Below are positions 48,482 through 56,469 of a stretch of 64,000 nucleotides of DNA, piece by piece. The stretch is taken from positions 175,048 through 239,047 of the forward strand of contig NZ_FNAH01000006.1 of assembly GCF_900101865.1 (NCBI RefSeq), in the 5' to 3' direction. A model generated the notes under the pieces. That model searched no databases, was not told the origin of the DNA, and saw only the letters and a program-made list of their open reading frames with translations. This DNA is from Paracoccus isoporae (lineage in GTDB: Bacteria > Pseudomonadota > Alphaproteobacteria > Rhodobacterales > Rhodobacteraceae). A program made the position numbers and the translations under genes. Every line of letters begins with the position of its first letter. Within the stretch, counting starts at the first letter, position 1.

Positions 48482-49417
48482 TCAGTCCCCTGTCTTGCGC
48501 AACCGCCCGCTCAGCGCCGCCGCATAAAGCGCCGCCGTGCCAGCAGGGGTCTGGCGGCGGATCCCGAGCCGCGCAAACTCCGCCGCCATCCGCCAGCCCG
48601 GACGCGTCAGCGCCCTGTCGAAGCGCGCCAGGATGTCGCGGTTCTCTGCGCTGAGCAGACCGGCCTCTTGTCGCAGCGCAAGGTTGTTGGCTTGCAGCCA
48701 TTTGCCGAAATTACCGTCGAAAAGCTGCCCCAGCCGCGCGCGCATCGCGCCGAATGTGTCATTGCGCCCTTTCAGATTGCCGCCATGCTGGCGATACAAA
48801 AGCACCTCCGCATCGTCGCGCAGCACCGCCATCCCGGCCCCCGAGACGAGTTGATAAAGCCACCAGTCATGGGCCTCGATCCCGGCTGCTGCGGCGGCCG
48901 GCGCCGCCCGCTTGGCCAATTGCGCCGCGTCCGGCGTCAGCAGGCATGTATTGCCGCCCGTCACCGCCTGGACGAGCGCATTGCGGAACCCGAACGGCCC
49001 GGCGAAACGTTGCGAGCCGGTGATCGGGTTCAGATCTGCGTCGCAGATCGTGGTCCGCGCCGAATACAGCCCCGTCTGCGGGGCATCGCGCAGTGCGGCC
49101 AGCCCCATATCCAGCTTGCTGGGGAGCCAGACATCGTCCTGATCCGCAAAGGCCATATGCTCGCCATCGCGGAGCTGGCCGATCAGGGACAGGAAATTCC
49201 GCGTCGATCCGGCCCGCGGCCCGTCCACCAGTGTCACCTGCCCCGGCGCAAAGCCAGATGCAAATTTCCGCAGCTTCTCCGGCCCGTCATCGCGCGAGCC
49301 GTCATCGGAGACGACGAGCCGCCAGTCCCGGAATGACTGCGCGGCAATACTGTCGAGCTGTGCCTCGATATGGCGCCCGCCCTGATAGAGCGCCAGTCCG
49401 ATATAGATGCGCGGCAC
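48482..49417 (-). CDS. family 2 glycosyltransferase
   Basis: 311 aa GT-A enzyme. IYIGLALYQGGRHIEAQLDS, VVSDDGSRDDG, and FADQDDVWLPSKLD are the rhamnosyltransferase-like GT2 motifs. HDWWLYQL marks the acceptor region. The start is taken as GTG at 49417, four bases after GGGGGAT; a TTG at 49432 gives 5 more residues. Near the dTDP-rhamnose genes, so a rhamnosyltransferase role is plausible but unproven. Confidence 0.85.
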   Translation of the reverse strand: MPRIYIGLALYQGGRHIEAQLDSIAAQSFRDWRLVVSDDGSRDDGPEKLRKFASGFAPGQVTLVDGPRAGSTRNFLSLIGQLRDGEHMAFADQDDVWLPSKLDMGLAALRDAPQTGLYSARTTICDADLNPITGSQRFAGPFGFRNALVQAVTGGNTCLLTPDAAQLAKRAAPAAAAAGIEAHDWWLYQLVSGAGMAVLRDDAEVLLYRQHGGNLKGRNDTFGAMRARLGQLFDGNFGKWLQANNLALRQEAGLLSAENRDILARFDRALTRPGWRMAAEFARLGIRRQTPAGTAALYAAALSGRLRKTGD

Positions 49418-49617
49418 GACATCCCCCGTCAAAGATTCCGCCTCGGCACAGAGTGCCGACCATCGGCGTTGTGCGGCGCGACCGCCCCCTTGCGCAACCC
49501 TTTATCGGCAATGCGGCAAAGCTGACCCGGCCTGGACGGAATGGCGGGGCGTGGTCGCTGACATGCACGGATGACCGGGCTGGCAGCCGCCGATCAGACC
49601 CGCAAGGACATGACGCC

Positions 49618-50169
49618 TCACGCCGGTTCCTGCCGGACGAGATCGCCGATCAGCACATCGGTGACGCGGCCTTCGCTCGCCTCGCGCGCGGTGCCCAGCA
49701 AGCTGCGATGCAGGCGCCGCATCCGCGGCTCGGTGGTGAAATTGCCATCGAACCCGCCGGTGTTGGCGTGGATCAGAAGCGCGCGCAGCATCGCATCGCG
49801 CAGGCGGAACTCTCGCGCATAGACCGCCTCGCTGTCGCTGCTTTCCATCTCGACGCTCAGAGTCAGGACCATGATCCCGTCCAGCCGGTCGCCACGCATC
49901 ACCGGCACGAAGAACTGGTCGGGAAACTCGAAATAGCTCGGATTGACGGGCCTGGCTGGCAACTCCTCATCGGGCGCAGTCGCGACGGCATCGCTTGGCG
50001 CAAGGCTGGCGCCGGGCTCCGCCGCCCCGGTTTCCGCCGCCCCGGTTTCCGCCGCCCCGGTTTCCGCCGCCTCGGAGCCGCCCACCGGACGCAGCCGCTG
50101 GCCCGCGGCATAACCGCCGGCCATGCAGGCCAGGATCAGCAGGGCGGCACACAGTTTGCGCAGCATCAT
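49618..50169 (-). CDS. FliL-like flagellar basal-body protein
   Basis: 183 aa. An N-terminal TM helix (LCAALLILACMAGGYAAG) is followed by a repetitive ETGAA linker, then a FliL-like domain (YFEFPDQFFVPVMRGDRL, MVLTLSVEME, RDAMLRALLIH). It lies 6 bp after flgH, as in Rhodobacterales flagellar clusters. FliL supports stator function; the assignment rests on position and weak motif similarity. Confidence 0.7.
   Translation of the reverse strand: MMLRKLCAALLILACMAGGYAAGQRLRPVGGSEAAETGAAETGAAETGAAEPGASLAPSDAVATAPDEELPARPVNPSYFEFPDQFFVPVMRGDRLDGIMVLTLSVEMESSDSEAVYAREFRLRDAMLRALLIHANTGGFDGNFTTEPRMRRLHRSLLGTAREASEGRVTDVLIGDLVRQEPA
50021..50070 (-). repeat. 15-bp tandem repeat inside the FliL-like gene
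   Basis: Three identical copies of GCCGCCCCGGTTTCC (plus strand) and a partial fourth, encoding E-T-G-A-A units in the linker after the membrane helix. Identical at the DNA level, so recent slippage expansion is likely. Confidence 0.85.
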
Positions 50170-50175
50170 CGTCGC

Positions 50176-50907
50176 TCAATAGGGCAGGACGATATCGGCC
50201 AGTTGCTGGCCGTATCGGGGTTGCTGCACATCCATGATCTGCCCGCGCCCGCCATAGGAGATGCGCGCCCCCGCGATCCGGTCATAGGCCACCTCGTTGC
50301 TGCGGCCGATATCCTCGGGCCGCACGAAGCCGGAGACCGTCAGCTCGCGCATCTCGAAATTCACCCGCACCTCCTGGCTGCCCTGGATATGCAGGGTGCC
50401 GTTGGGCAGCCGGTCGATGACCGTGGCCGCGACCCGCAGCGTCAGCTTGTCACGCCGGGTGATCCGGCCGTCCCCGCGATAGCTGGAGCCGGCACTGGCA
50501 TCGACCAGACTGGCCATGCTGGCATCACCCGCCAGCCTGCGGTCCAGCCGTTGCGGCAATCCGGCGAATTGCGGCAGCGCCACATCATCGGACGCGGCGC
50601 GGGAACGGTTGGAGCTGTTCGAGATCTCGGCCCGGTCGTCGATCTCGATCACCACGGTCAGGATGTCGCCGCGCGTGCCGGCCCGGCGGTCGCGCACCAG
50701 CGAGTTATGCGATCCGGCCCAGAGGGACGCGCCGAATTCCGGGCGCTGCGGGGATTCGGGCAGGAACAGCTCCGGCTCGGTCATGGCGATGAATTCCGGG
50801 GTGCTTTCGGAGACCGACATGCTGGGCGGACGGCCAAGGTGATCGACGCGCGCGCAGGCGGACAGCCACAGCAGTATTGCCAGAACGGACAGGGATGCGC
50901 GGATCAC
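50176..50907 (-). CDS. flgH: flagellar L-ring lipoprotein FlgH
   Basis: 243 aa. Lipobox LSAC (C18). LWAGSHNSLVRDRRAGTRGDILTVVIEIDDRA is the FlgH core; FEMRELTVSGFVRPEDIG and NEVAYDRIAGARISYGGRG close the family. Forms the outer-membrane bushing of the rod. GTG start overlapping the flgA stop. Confidence 0.95.
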   Translation of the reverse strand: MIRASLSVLAILLWLSACARVDHLGRPPSMSVSESTPEFIAMTEPELFLPESPQRPEFGASLWAGSHNSLVRDRRAGTRGDILTVVIEIDDRAEISNSSNRSRAASDDVALPQFAGLPQRLDRRLAGDASMASLVDASAGSSYRGDGRITRRDKLTLRVAATVIDRLPNGTLHIQGSQEVRVNFEMRELTVSGFVRPEDIGRSNEVAYDRIAGARISYGGRGQIMDVQQPRYGQQLADIVLPY

Positions 50908-51341
50908 GGGTCAGCTCCTTCTTGGTGAGAGGGCACGATCAGCGCCCCGTCCGGGGCGATGCGTGCGGTGACGGTATTGCGCGAAGACAGGTTCATCGCA
51001 CGCACCCATTCCCCGGCGGATCCTTCCGCCAGGGCGCGTCCCGCCGTCTCGATCTGCAGCCCGCCGGTGCTGAAGATAAGCCGCACATCCTGGTTGCGCG
51101 CCACCAGCACCGGGTCGCGCAGCGCACCGGCGGCGACCGGGCGGCCGGCATAGATCGCAATCCGGGTCTGCCGCCCGATGGCCGCCGCGGCCTCGGCAAC
51201 CCCTTCGGTGGCCATTTCGTCCGCCAGCAGATCCTCCGCGGCAATGAGCGTGCCGGCGGGCAGGTTGCGCGCGGCGACCATCCCCGCCGTGGCCGAAACG
51301 GGCGCAAATGCGGCCAGCACCATGATCAGCCAGGCCCGCAT
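50904..51341 (-). CDS. flgA: flagellar P-ring assembly chaperone FlgA
   Basis: 145 aa with signal peptide (MRAWLIMVLAAFAPVSATAG). SAF-like domain: ARNLPAGTLIAAEDL, IYAGRPVAAGALRDPVLVARNQDVRLIF. Short relative to enteric FlgA, as usual in alphaproteobacteria. One-base overlap with flgG stop. flgI, its client, is not in the window. Confidence 0.9.
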   Translation of the reverse strand: MRAWLIMVLAAFAPVSATAGMVAARNLPAGTLIAAEDLLADEMATEGVAEAAAAIGRQTRIAIYAGRPVAAGALRDPVLVARNQDVRLIFSTGGLQIETAGRALAEGSAGEWVRAMNLSSRNTVTARIAPDGALIVPSHQEGADP

Positions 51342-52126
51342 CAGCGCAGCTGCACCGTCGCGCCCAGCATCTGGTCCGCGGCGGTGATGACCTTGGCGTT
51401 GAGTTCATATCCGCGCTGCGCCTTGATGAGCTCGGTGATCTCGCGCACCGGATCGACGGCGCTGTCTTCCAGATAGCCTTGTCGCAGCGTCCCGAGCCCG
51501 TCTTGGCCCGGTGCGGCGGTCAAGGCCGGACCGGAGGCGTTGGTTTCCAGGAACAGGTTGGAGCCGATCGCCTCCAGCCCCTTTTCATTGGTGAACCCGG
51601 CCAGGTCGAACCGGCCCAGCAATTCCGGCGCGACCCGGTCGTCGAAATAGGCATAGAGCTCACCATCGCCGTTGATGGTCAGGCTGCGGGTGCCATCTGG
51701 AATGGTGATTTCCGGTGCGACGGGATAGCCGTCCGAGGTCACGATCAGCCCGTCGGGCGAGCGTTTCAGCGCGCCGTCGCGGGTATAGGCCGGCAGGCCG
51801 GATGGCAGCGTCACCTCGATATAGCCCGGCCCGTCAATCGCCAGGTCCAGATCGCCGCCCGTTGCGCTCAGCGCGCCCTGCGCCAGGCTGATGCTGACCG
51901 CGGTCGGTCGCGCGCCCAGGCCGATCTGGATCCCGGCCGGCACAACGGTGCCGTCGGTCGCGGTGATCGTGCCCGGCCGCGTTGCCTGCTGGTAATGAAG
52001 ATCGGCGAACTCGGCGCGGCGGGCATTGTAGCCGGTGGTCGACATGTTCGCGAGGTTGTTGGAAATCACCTCGACGCGGGTCTGCTGGGCGCTCATGCCG
52101 GTCGCGGCAATCTGAAGGGCTTTCAT
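51341..52126 (-). CDS. flgG: flagellar distal rod protein FlgG
   Basis: 261 aa. N-terminal rod motif MSAQQTRVEVISNNLANMSTTGYNARR and C-terminal QGYLEDSAVDPVREITELIKAQRGYELNAKV with the terminal heptads, the FlgG signature. Confidence 0.96.
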   Translation of the reverse strand: MKALQIAATGMSAQQTRVEVISNNLANMSTTGYNARRAEFADLHYQQATRPGTITATDGTVVPAGIQIGLGARPTAVSISLAQGALSATGGDLDLAIDGPGYIEVTLPSGLPAYTRDGALKRSPDGLIVTSDGYPVAPEITIPDGTRSLTINGDGELYAYFDDRVAPELLGRFDLAGFTNEKGLEAIGSNLFLETNASGPALTAAPGQDGLGTLRQGYLEDSAVDPVREITELIKAQRGYELNAKVITAADQMLGATVQLR

Positions 52127-52138
52127 GCGGGGTCTCCG

Positions 52139-52858
52139 TCAGCGGGTCATGGCGTTGATGGTGTCGCGGATGCGCCGGTCCTCGCGGTCCAGCAGGGTCT
52201 GGCCCAGCTCATAGGCGCGCTGAACCTCGATCATGCGGCTGATCTCGGCGATGGGATCGACGTTCGAGTCTTCCAGGAACCCCTGCTGGATCCGGGTCGC
52301 CCATGCAGAGTCCAGCGGGTCCGGGCCGGGGTCGAACAGGGTCCCGCCCTGGCGCAGCATCGCAGCGGGGTCGCGCGGCGCGAAGATGCCGATCTCCGCC
52401 ACCGGCGCGCCGCCTGCGCTGAGCGTGCCGTCCGGCGCAATCGCGACATCCGTGGCGCCGGGCGGGATCTGCACCGGGACCAGCCCGCTATCCAGCAGGC
52501 GGTGACCGTCCGCCGTCATCAGTTCGCCCTCGGCGGACGGGATGAACGCGCCGGCGCGTGTCAGGCGCGTGCCATGCGGGGTTTCGACGGCGAAGAATCC
52601 ATCTCCCTCCAGCCCCAGATCGAAGGCGCCCCCCGTCCGGGTCAGCCCGGCCTGGGTCAGGTCTAGCACCCGGCCCCGCGCATCGGCCATGGACAGCCCG
52701 TTTCCGTCTGGACCTGTGCGGGAGAGATATTCCGCGAAGATCACGCCTTCGCGGCGGAAGCCGGTGGTCTGCGCATTGGCGATGTTGTTGGCAATGACGC
52801 GCATCTCGCGCATCAGCCCGGATTGCCGCGTCAGCGAGGCGTAGATGGCGTTGTCCAT
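52139..52858 (-). CDS. flgF: flagellar proximal rod protein FlgF
   Basis: 239 aa. N-terminus MREMRVIANNIANAQTTGFR, C-terminus IQQGFLEDSNVDPIAEISRMIEVQRAYELGQ. Shorter than FlgG and beginning MDNAIYASLTRQ, typical of FlgF. 12 bp upstream of flgG. Confidence 0.95.
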   Translation of the reverse strand: MDNAIYASLTRQSGLMREMRVIANNIANAQTTGFRREGVIFAEYLSRTGPDGNGLSMADARGRVLDLTQAGLTRTGGAFDLGLEGDGFFAVETPHGTRLTRAGAFIPSAEGELMTADGHRLLDSGLVPVQIPPGATDVAIAPDGTLSAGGAPVAEIGIFAPRDPAAMLRQGGTLFDPGPDPLDSAWATRIQQGFLEDSNVDPIAEISRMIEVQRAYELGQTLLDREDRRIRDTINAMTR

Positions 52859-53128
52859 TCATCCGCCCCCGGCAATCAGCGGCAACAGACCGTCGGTGAA
52901 GAACCCGGCCAGAACCGATGTCATGAAGCTCATCGAGACCCAGAACACCGCCAGCATCAGTCCGATTTTCGGCACGAAGGTCAGCGTCATCTCCTGAACC
53001 GAGGTCAGCGCCTGGAACAGCCCGATCAGCACCCCGGCCAGAAGCGCCGCCGCCAGCAGCGGCGCCGACATCCGCACCGCGATCCAGAGCGACTGGCGGA
53101 CCAGGTCGAAGATCAGGTTCTCGCCCAT
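52859..53128 (-). CDS. fliQ: flagellar export apparatus protein FliQ
   Basis: 89 aa, two TM helices (~15-38 and ~50-72). LFQALTSVQEMTLTFVPKI is the FliQ signature between the helices. Part of the export gate. Its stop is directly followed by the flgF ATG; its own ATG overlaps the fliE stop by one base. Confidence 0.95.
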   Translation of the reverse strand: MGENLIFDLVRQSLWIAVRMSAPLLAAALLAGVLIGLFQALTSVQEMTLTFVPKIGLMLAVFWVSMSFMTSVLAGFFTDGLLPLIAGGG

Positions 53129-53409
53129 CAGACCGGCATCCGCAGAATGTCCTGATAGGCTTCGACCACCTTGTCGCGGATCGCCACGGCGGCATCGAGC
53201 GCGAACTCCGCCTCGGTCAGCGATTGGACGAGCGCCGTTGTGTCCGCCTGCCCCGCCATCGCGGAGATCGAGCTCCGGTCCGCCTCGGTCATCAGCCGCT
53301 CGAACTGGGCCGCGGCCAGGCTGAGCCGGTCCTGCGGCGGCGATCCGCCGGTCCGCGCGGCATCGGCGGCGCGGTGATAGGCGGCGGCGGCATGGGCGGG
53401 ATGGATCAT
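53128..53409 (-). CDS. fliE: flagellar hook-basal body adaptor FliE
   Basis: 93 aa. The C-terminal half shows the FliE pattern: DTTALVQSLTEAEFALDAAVAIRDKVVEAYQDILRMPV. It joins MS-ring and rod. The start at 53409 is within a much longer open frame, chosen from family length and position after flgC (11 bp). Confidence 0.93.
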   Translation of the reverse strand: MIHPAHAAAAYHRAADAARTGGSPPQDRLSLAAAQFERLMTEADRSSISAMAGQADTTALVQSLTEAEFALDAAVAIRDKVVEAYQDILRMPV

Positions 53410-53420
53410 CTTATGTCCTT

Positions 53421-53813
53421 TCAGCGGCGCAGCAGGTCGAGCAGCGCCGACGACATTTGCCGCGATTGCTCGAAGATGCGCAGATTGGCCTCGTAACTCC
53501 GGCCGGCTTCCCGCGCATCGGCGATTTCGGTGACGAGATCGACATTCGAGCCGCGATAGAACCCGTTCGCATCGGCGAGCGGATGGGCCGGATCGAAGAT
53601 CTGCGCGGGCTCGGTCGGGTCGAGAAACGGGGCGGAGGCCCGGATCAGTCCGGTGCTGCGTCCGCCCTGCATCACCGCATCGAAGCTGACAAGCTTGCGG
53701 CGATAGCCCGGCGTATCGGCATTGGCGATATTCTCCGACACGTGGCGCAACCGGTCGGACTGGGCGCGCATGGCCTGGGCGGCGATGCGGCTGGCGCTGT
53801 GTTGCACCTCCAT
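53421..53813 (-). CDS. flgC: flagellar proximal rod protein FlgC
   Basis: 130 aa. RLRHVSENIANADTPGYRRK N-terminal rod motif; SNVDLVTEIADAREAGRSYEAN and C-terminal heptads. ATG 53813 lies two bases after the flgB stop. Confidence 0.95.
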   Translation of the reverse strand: MEVQHSASRIAAQAMRAQSDRLRHVSENIANADTPGYRRKLVSFDAVMQGGRSTGLIRASAPFLDPTEPAQIFDPAHPLADANGFYRGSNVDLVTEIADAREAGRSYEANLRIFEQSRQMSSALLDLLRR

Positions 53814-53815
53814 GG

Positions 53816-54205
53816 TCAGCGCCGTTTTCCGATGGCGGATTGCAGCAGATCGAGCGACGAGCGGTAAACTGCCAGAGAGACCTCGTGCTGCCGCCGGATC
53901 TCGGCGCTGCGGAACATCTCCTCCTCCAGCGACACCGAGTTGCCGTTGGGCGACTGCGCGCCCGGCGCGTCGAGCGGCCGGAGATCGGTGCCGCGCCGGT
54001 CGCTGCCATCCAGATGGCCGGGCCGGGTCGCGCGCATCGGGTTCGCGGCCGCATTGCGATAGCTGGCGGCGAATGGGCGCATATCCTGCGCGCGATAGCC
54101 GGGCGTATCGGCATTGGCGACATTCGCCGCCGCGACCCTGTTTCGTGCGGCCGCGTGCTGTCCCATCGCCTGCGCCATGCGGATCGTTTCGATCTGGTCG
54201 AACAT
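53816..54205 (-). CDS. flgB: flagellar proximal rod protein FlgB
   Basis: 129 aa. ARNRVAAANVANADTPGYRAQDMRPF and the C-terminal SLEEEMFRSAEIRRQHEVSL segment fit FlgB. First gene of the leftward rod operon, divergent from fliI with 93 bp between. Confidence 0.94.
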   Translation of the reverse strand: MFDQIETIRMAQAMGQHAAARNRVAAANVANADTPGYRAQDMRPFAASYRNAAANPMRATRPGHLDGSDRRGTDLRPLDAPGAQSPNGNSVSLEEEMFRSAEIRRQHEVSLAVYRSSLDLLQSAIGKRR

Positions 54206-54298
54206 AGAGGCTTCTCCCCTTCTGCGATAAACCCGGATTTAACCGGCAGAGATTTAGAAACCGTTTCACCGAGGCGATATTCGCGTGGGGTGGCGGAG

Positions 54299-55633
54299 AT
54301 GAATCCCGATAAACTTGAATCGATTGCCGGTCGGATCCGGCGGCTGCGGGCGACACGGCATTTCGGCAGCGTCACCGAAATCAACGCCGGGCTGGTGCGG
54401 ATTACCGGGCTGCACGCGGTCGCCGCCATCGGCGACAGGGTGCGGCTTGGCACTGCGCCGGGCATTTGTGGCGAAATCATCTCGCTCGGCCCCGGATCGG
54501 CCAGGGTGCTGCCGGAGGAGCCCGCCAACGGCCTGTCCATCGGCATGGAGGCGGAGTTTCTCGGCCCGCCGCGGCTGTACCCCGGACCGGACTGGGTCGG
54601 GCGCGTCCTGGACCCGCTCGGCCGGCCGCTGGATGGCCGTCCCTTGCCGCCCGGCCCGCGTGAGCGCGGCTTCACCGGCCCGCCCCCCGCCGCGGTGACG
54701 CGCAGACCGCTCGGGCCGCGGCTGGCGACCGGGCTGGCCGTTTTCGACACGCTGCTGCCGCTCGTGCGGGGGCAGCGGATCGGGTTGTTCGCGGGGTCCG
54801 GTGTCGGCAAGTCCCGACTGCTGTCGGATCTGGCGACGGGGGTGGCAGCGGATGTCAGCGTCATCGCCCTGATCGGCGAGCGCGGGCGGGAGCTGCGCGA
54901 GTTTGTCGAGCAGACTCTGGGGCCCGAAGGCATGGCGCGCGCGGTCATCATTGCCGGCACTTCCGATCAGTCCCCGCTGATCCGGCGGCGCTGCGCATGG
55001 GCGGCGATGGCGGTGGCGGAGTTCTTTCGCGACCGGGGGCAGCATGTGCTGCTTCTGGCGGATTCCGTGACCCGCTTCGCCGAGGCGCATCGCGAAATTG
55101 CCCTGTCAGCCGGCGAGGCGGCCTCCGATCGCGGCTTTCCGCCCTCCACCGCGCATCTCATCATGTCGCTGGCCGAACGCGCCGGGCCGGGGGCGCAGGG
55201 CGCAGGCGACATCACTGCCATTTTCAGCGTGCTCGTCGCCGGATCGGATATGGAGGAGCCGGTCGCGGACATCCTGCGCGGCGTGCTGGACGGGCATGTG
55301 GTTCTGGAACGGGCCATCGCGGAGCGGGGGCGGTTTCCGGCCATCGACGTGCTGCGCTCGGTCTCGCGCGCTTTGCCCCGCGCGGCCAGCGAGCGCGAGA
55401 ATGCGCTGATCGGGCGCGCGCGCGGGCTGCTCGGCGCCTATGCAGAATCAGAACTGATGGTGAAATCGGGGCTGTACGCGGCAGGCAGCGATCCGTTTCT
55501 GGACGAGGCCGTCAGGCTCTACCCGGCGCTCGACCGCTTCATCGCACAGAGCGGCGCGGGTGACTGCGCGGCCAGTTTCACCGCCCTGTCTGACATCCTG
55601 GACAGCCGCTCAGCAGGCATCGGCAAGAGTTAG
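54299..55633 (+). CDS. fliI: flagellum-specific ATPase FliI
   Basis: 444 aa, export ATPase. Walker A G166-S-G-V-G-K-S172 (FAGSGVGKSRL), ALIGERGRELREFVE, Walker B-like HVLLLADSVTRFAEAHRE, and the F1-beta-like C-terminal domain. The N-terminal barrel has SIGMEAEFLGP. Start 54299 after GGCGGAG; a longer frame runs back into flgB and is rejected. Stands alone on the plus strand; no fliH or fliJ next to it. Confidence 0.94.
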   Translation: MNPDKLESIAGRIRRLRATRHFGSVTEINAGLVRITGLHAVAAIGDRVRLGTAPGICGEIISLGPGSARVLPEEPANGLSIGMEAEFLGPPRLYPGPDWVGRVLDPLGRPLDGRPLPPGPRERGFTGPPPAAVTRRPLGPRLATGLAVFDTLLPLVRGQRIGLFAGSGVGKSRLLSDLATGVAADVSVIALIGERGRELREFVEQTLGPEGMARAVIIAGTSDQSPLIRRRCAWAAMAVAEFFRDRGQHVLLLADSVTRFAEAHREIALSAGEAASDRGFPPSTAHLIMSLAERAGPGAQGAGDITAIFSVLVAGSDMEEPVADILRGVLDGHVVLERAIAERGRFPAIDVLRSVSRALPRAASERENALIGRARGLLGAYAESELMVKSGLYAAGSDPFLDEAVRLYPALDRFIAQSGAGDCAASFTALSDILDSRSAGIGKS

Positions 55634-55651
55634 CGCAGGAACCGGTTCGGC

Positions 55652-55659
55652 TTAACCAT
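55652..55659 (+). promoter_or_regulatory. CtrA-type box upstream of the Crp/Fnr gene
   Basis: Exact TTAACCAT octamer, the CtrA half-site type known from Caulobacter, 73 bp before the GTG start at 55732 and 18 bp after fliI. An octamer alone can arise by chance. Confidence 0.3.
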
Positions 55660-55731
55660 TGTTATCCTGCATCTGCATTGCGCCAGAAAGGTGTTTTATG
55701 CATTTTCGCCTGAAATTGCTTAGGAATTGCC

Positions 55732-56460
55732 GTGGCCCTTTCTGACTACTTCATACGCTTCCTTGAACGTCGCGATAAACTCTCGGATGAGGAGCGCGCG
55801 CGGCTCGCGGACATCACCACGGAAAGGAAAAGCTTCGCCTCCGGCGATGTCATCGTTGCCCGAGAAGTGGTGGCGGAGCGCAGCTGCCTGATGCTCAGCG
55901 GCATGTCGGCACGGATCCATGTCCTGCCGCGCAGCAAGGATCGGGTCATCACGGCGCTGCATGTGCCGGGCGATTTCGTCGATCTGCATGGTTTCGTGCT
56001 GGCCGGGCTGGCCCATACGGTCATCGCCATGGGCCCGGCGGAAGTCGAGTTCGTGTCGCATGACCAGCTTCGCGAGCTGACCAATGAATGGCCGCATCTC
56101 ACCCGGCTGCTGTGGATGTCCACCACCATCGACGCGGCGGTGCACCGGCAATGGCTGGTCGCGGCGGCCTCGCTGCGCTCCAGTGCGCATCTCGCGCATC
56201 TTCTGTGCGAGCTCTACACCCGGCTCAACTCGGTGGGCGCGGCGCAGGATCACCGCTATATCCTGCCGCTTCTGCAGCGGGATCTGGCCAATATCCTCGG
56301 CTACTCTCCCATCCACATCAATCGCGCGGTGCGCGACCTGCGCGAGCGTGGTCTGATCCGCTGGTCGGGGACGGAGGTGCAGATCCTCGACTGGCCGGGC
56401 ATCACCGCCCTGGCCCAGTTCCGGCCCGATTATCTGGATCTGGAACAGCTCAATCGCTGA
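55732..56460 (+). CDS. Crp/Fnr family transcriptional regulator
   Basis: 242 aa. cNMP-binding-type beta-roll (residues ~30-120, LMLSGMSARIHVLPRSKDRV) and a C-terminal winged helix: LLQRDLANILGYSPIHINRAVRDLRERGLI. No N-terminal cysteine cluster, so it is not an Fe-S FNR. Ligand unknown. GTG start preceded by AGGAAT. It follows fliI by 98 bp. Confidence 0.88.
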   Translation: MALSDYFIRFLERRDKLSDEERARLADITTERKSFASGDVIVAREVVAERSCLMLSGMSARIHVLPRSKDRVITALHVPGDFVDLHGFVLAGLAHTVIAMGPAEVEFVSHDQLRELTNEWPHLTRLLWMSTTIDAAVHRQWLVAAASLRSSAHLAHLLCELYTRLNSVGAAQDHRYILPLLQRDLANILGYSPIHINRAVRDLRERGLIRWSGTEVQILDWPGITALAQFRPDYLDLEQLNR

Positions 56461-56469
56461 GCGGCGGCG

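Noticed and set aside
50021..50070. CRISPR-like repeat
   Set aside because: Directly adjoining 15-bp units inside a coding frame with no spacers; a coding tandem repeat.
53840..54298. N-terminal extension of FliI
   Set aside because: It is antisense to flgB; the FliI family starts at MNPDKLES at 54299 with a good ribosome site.
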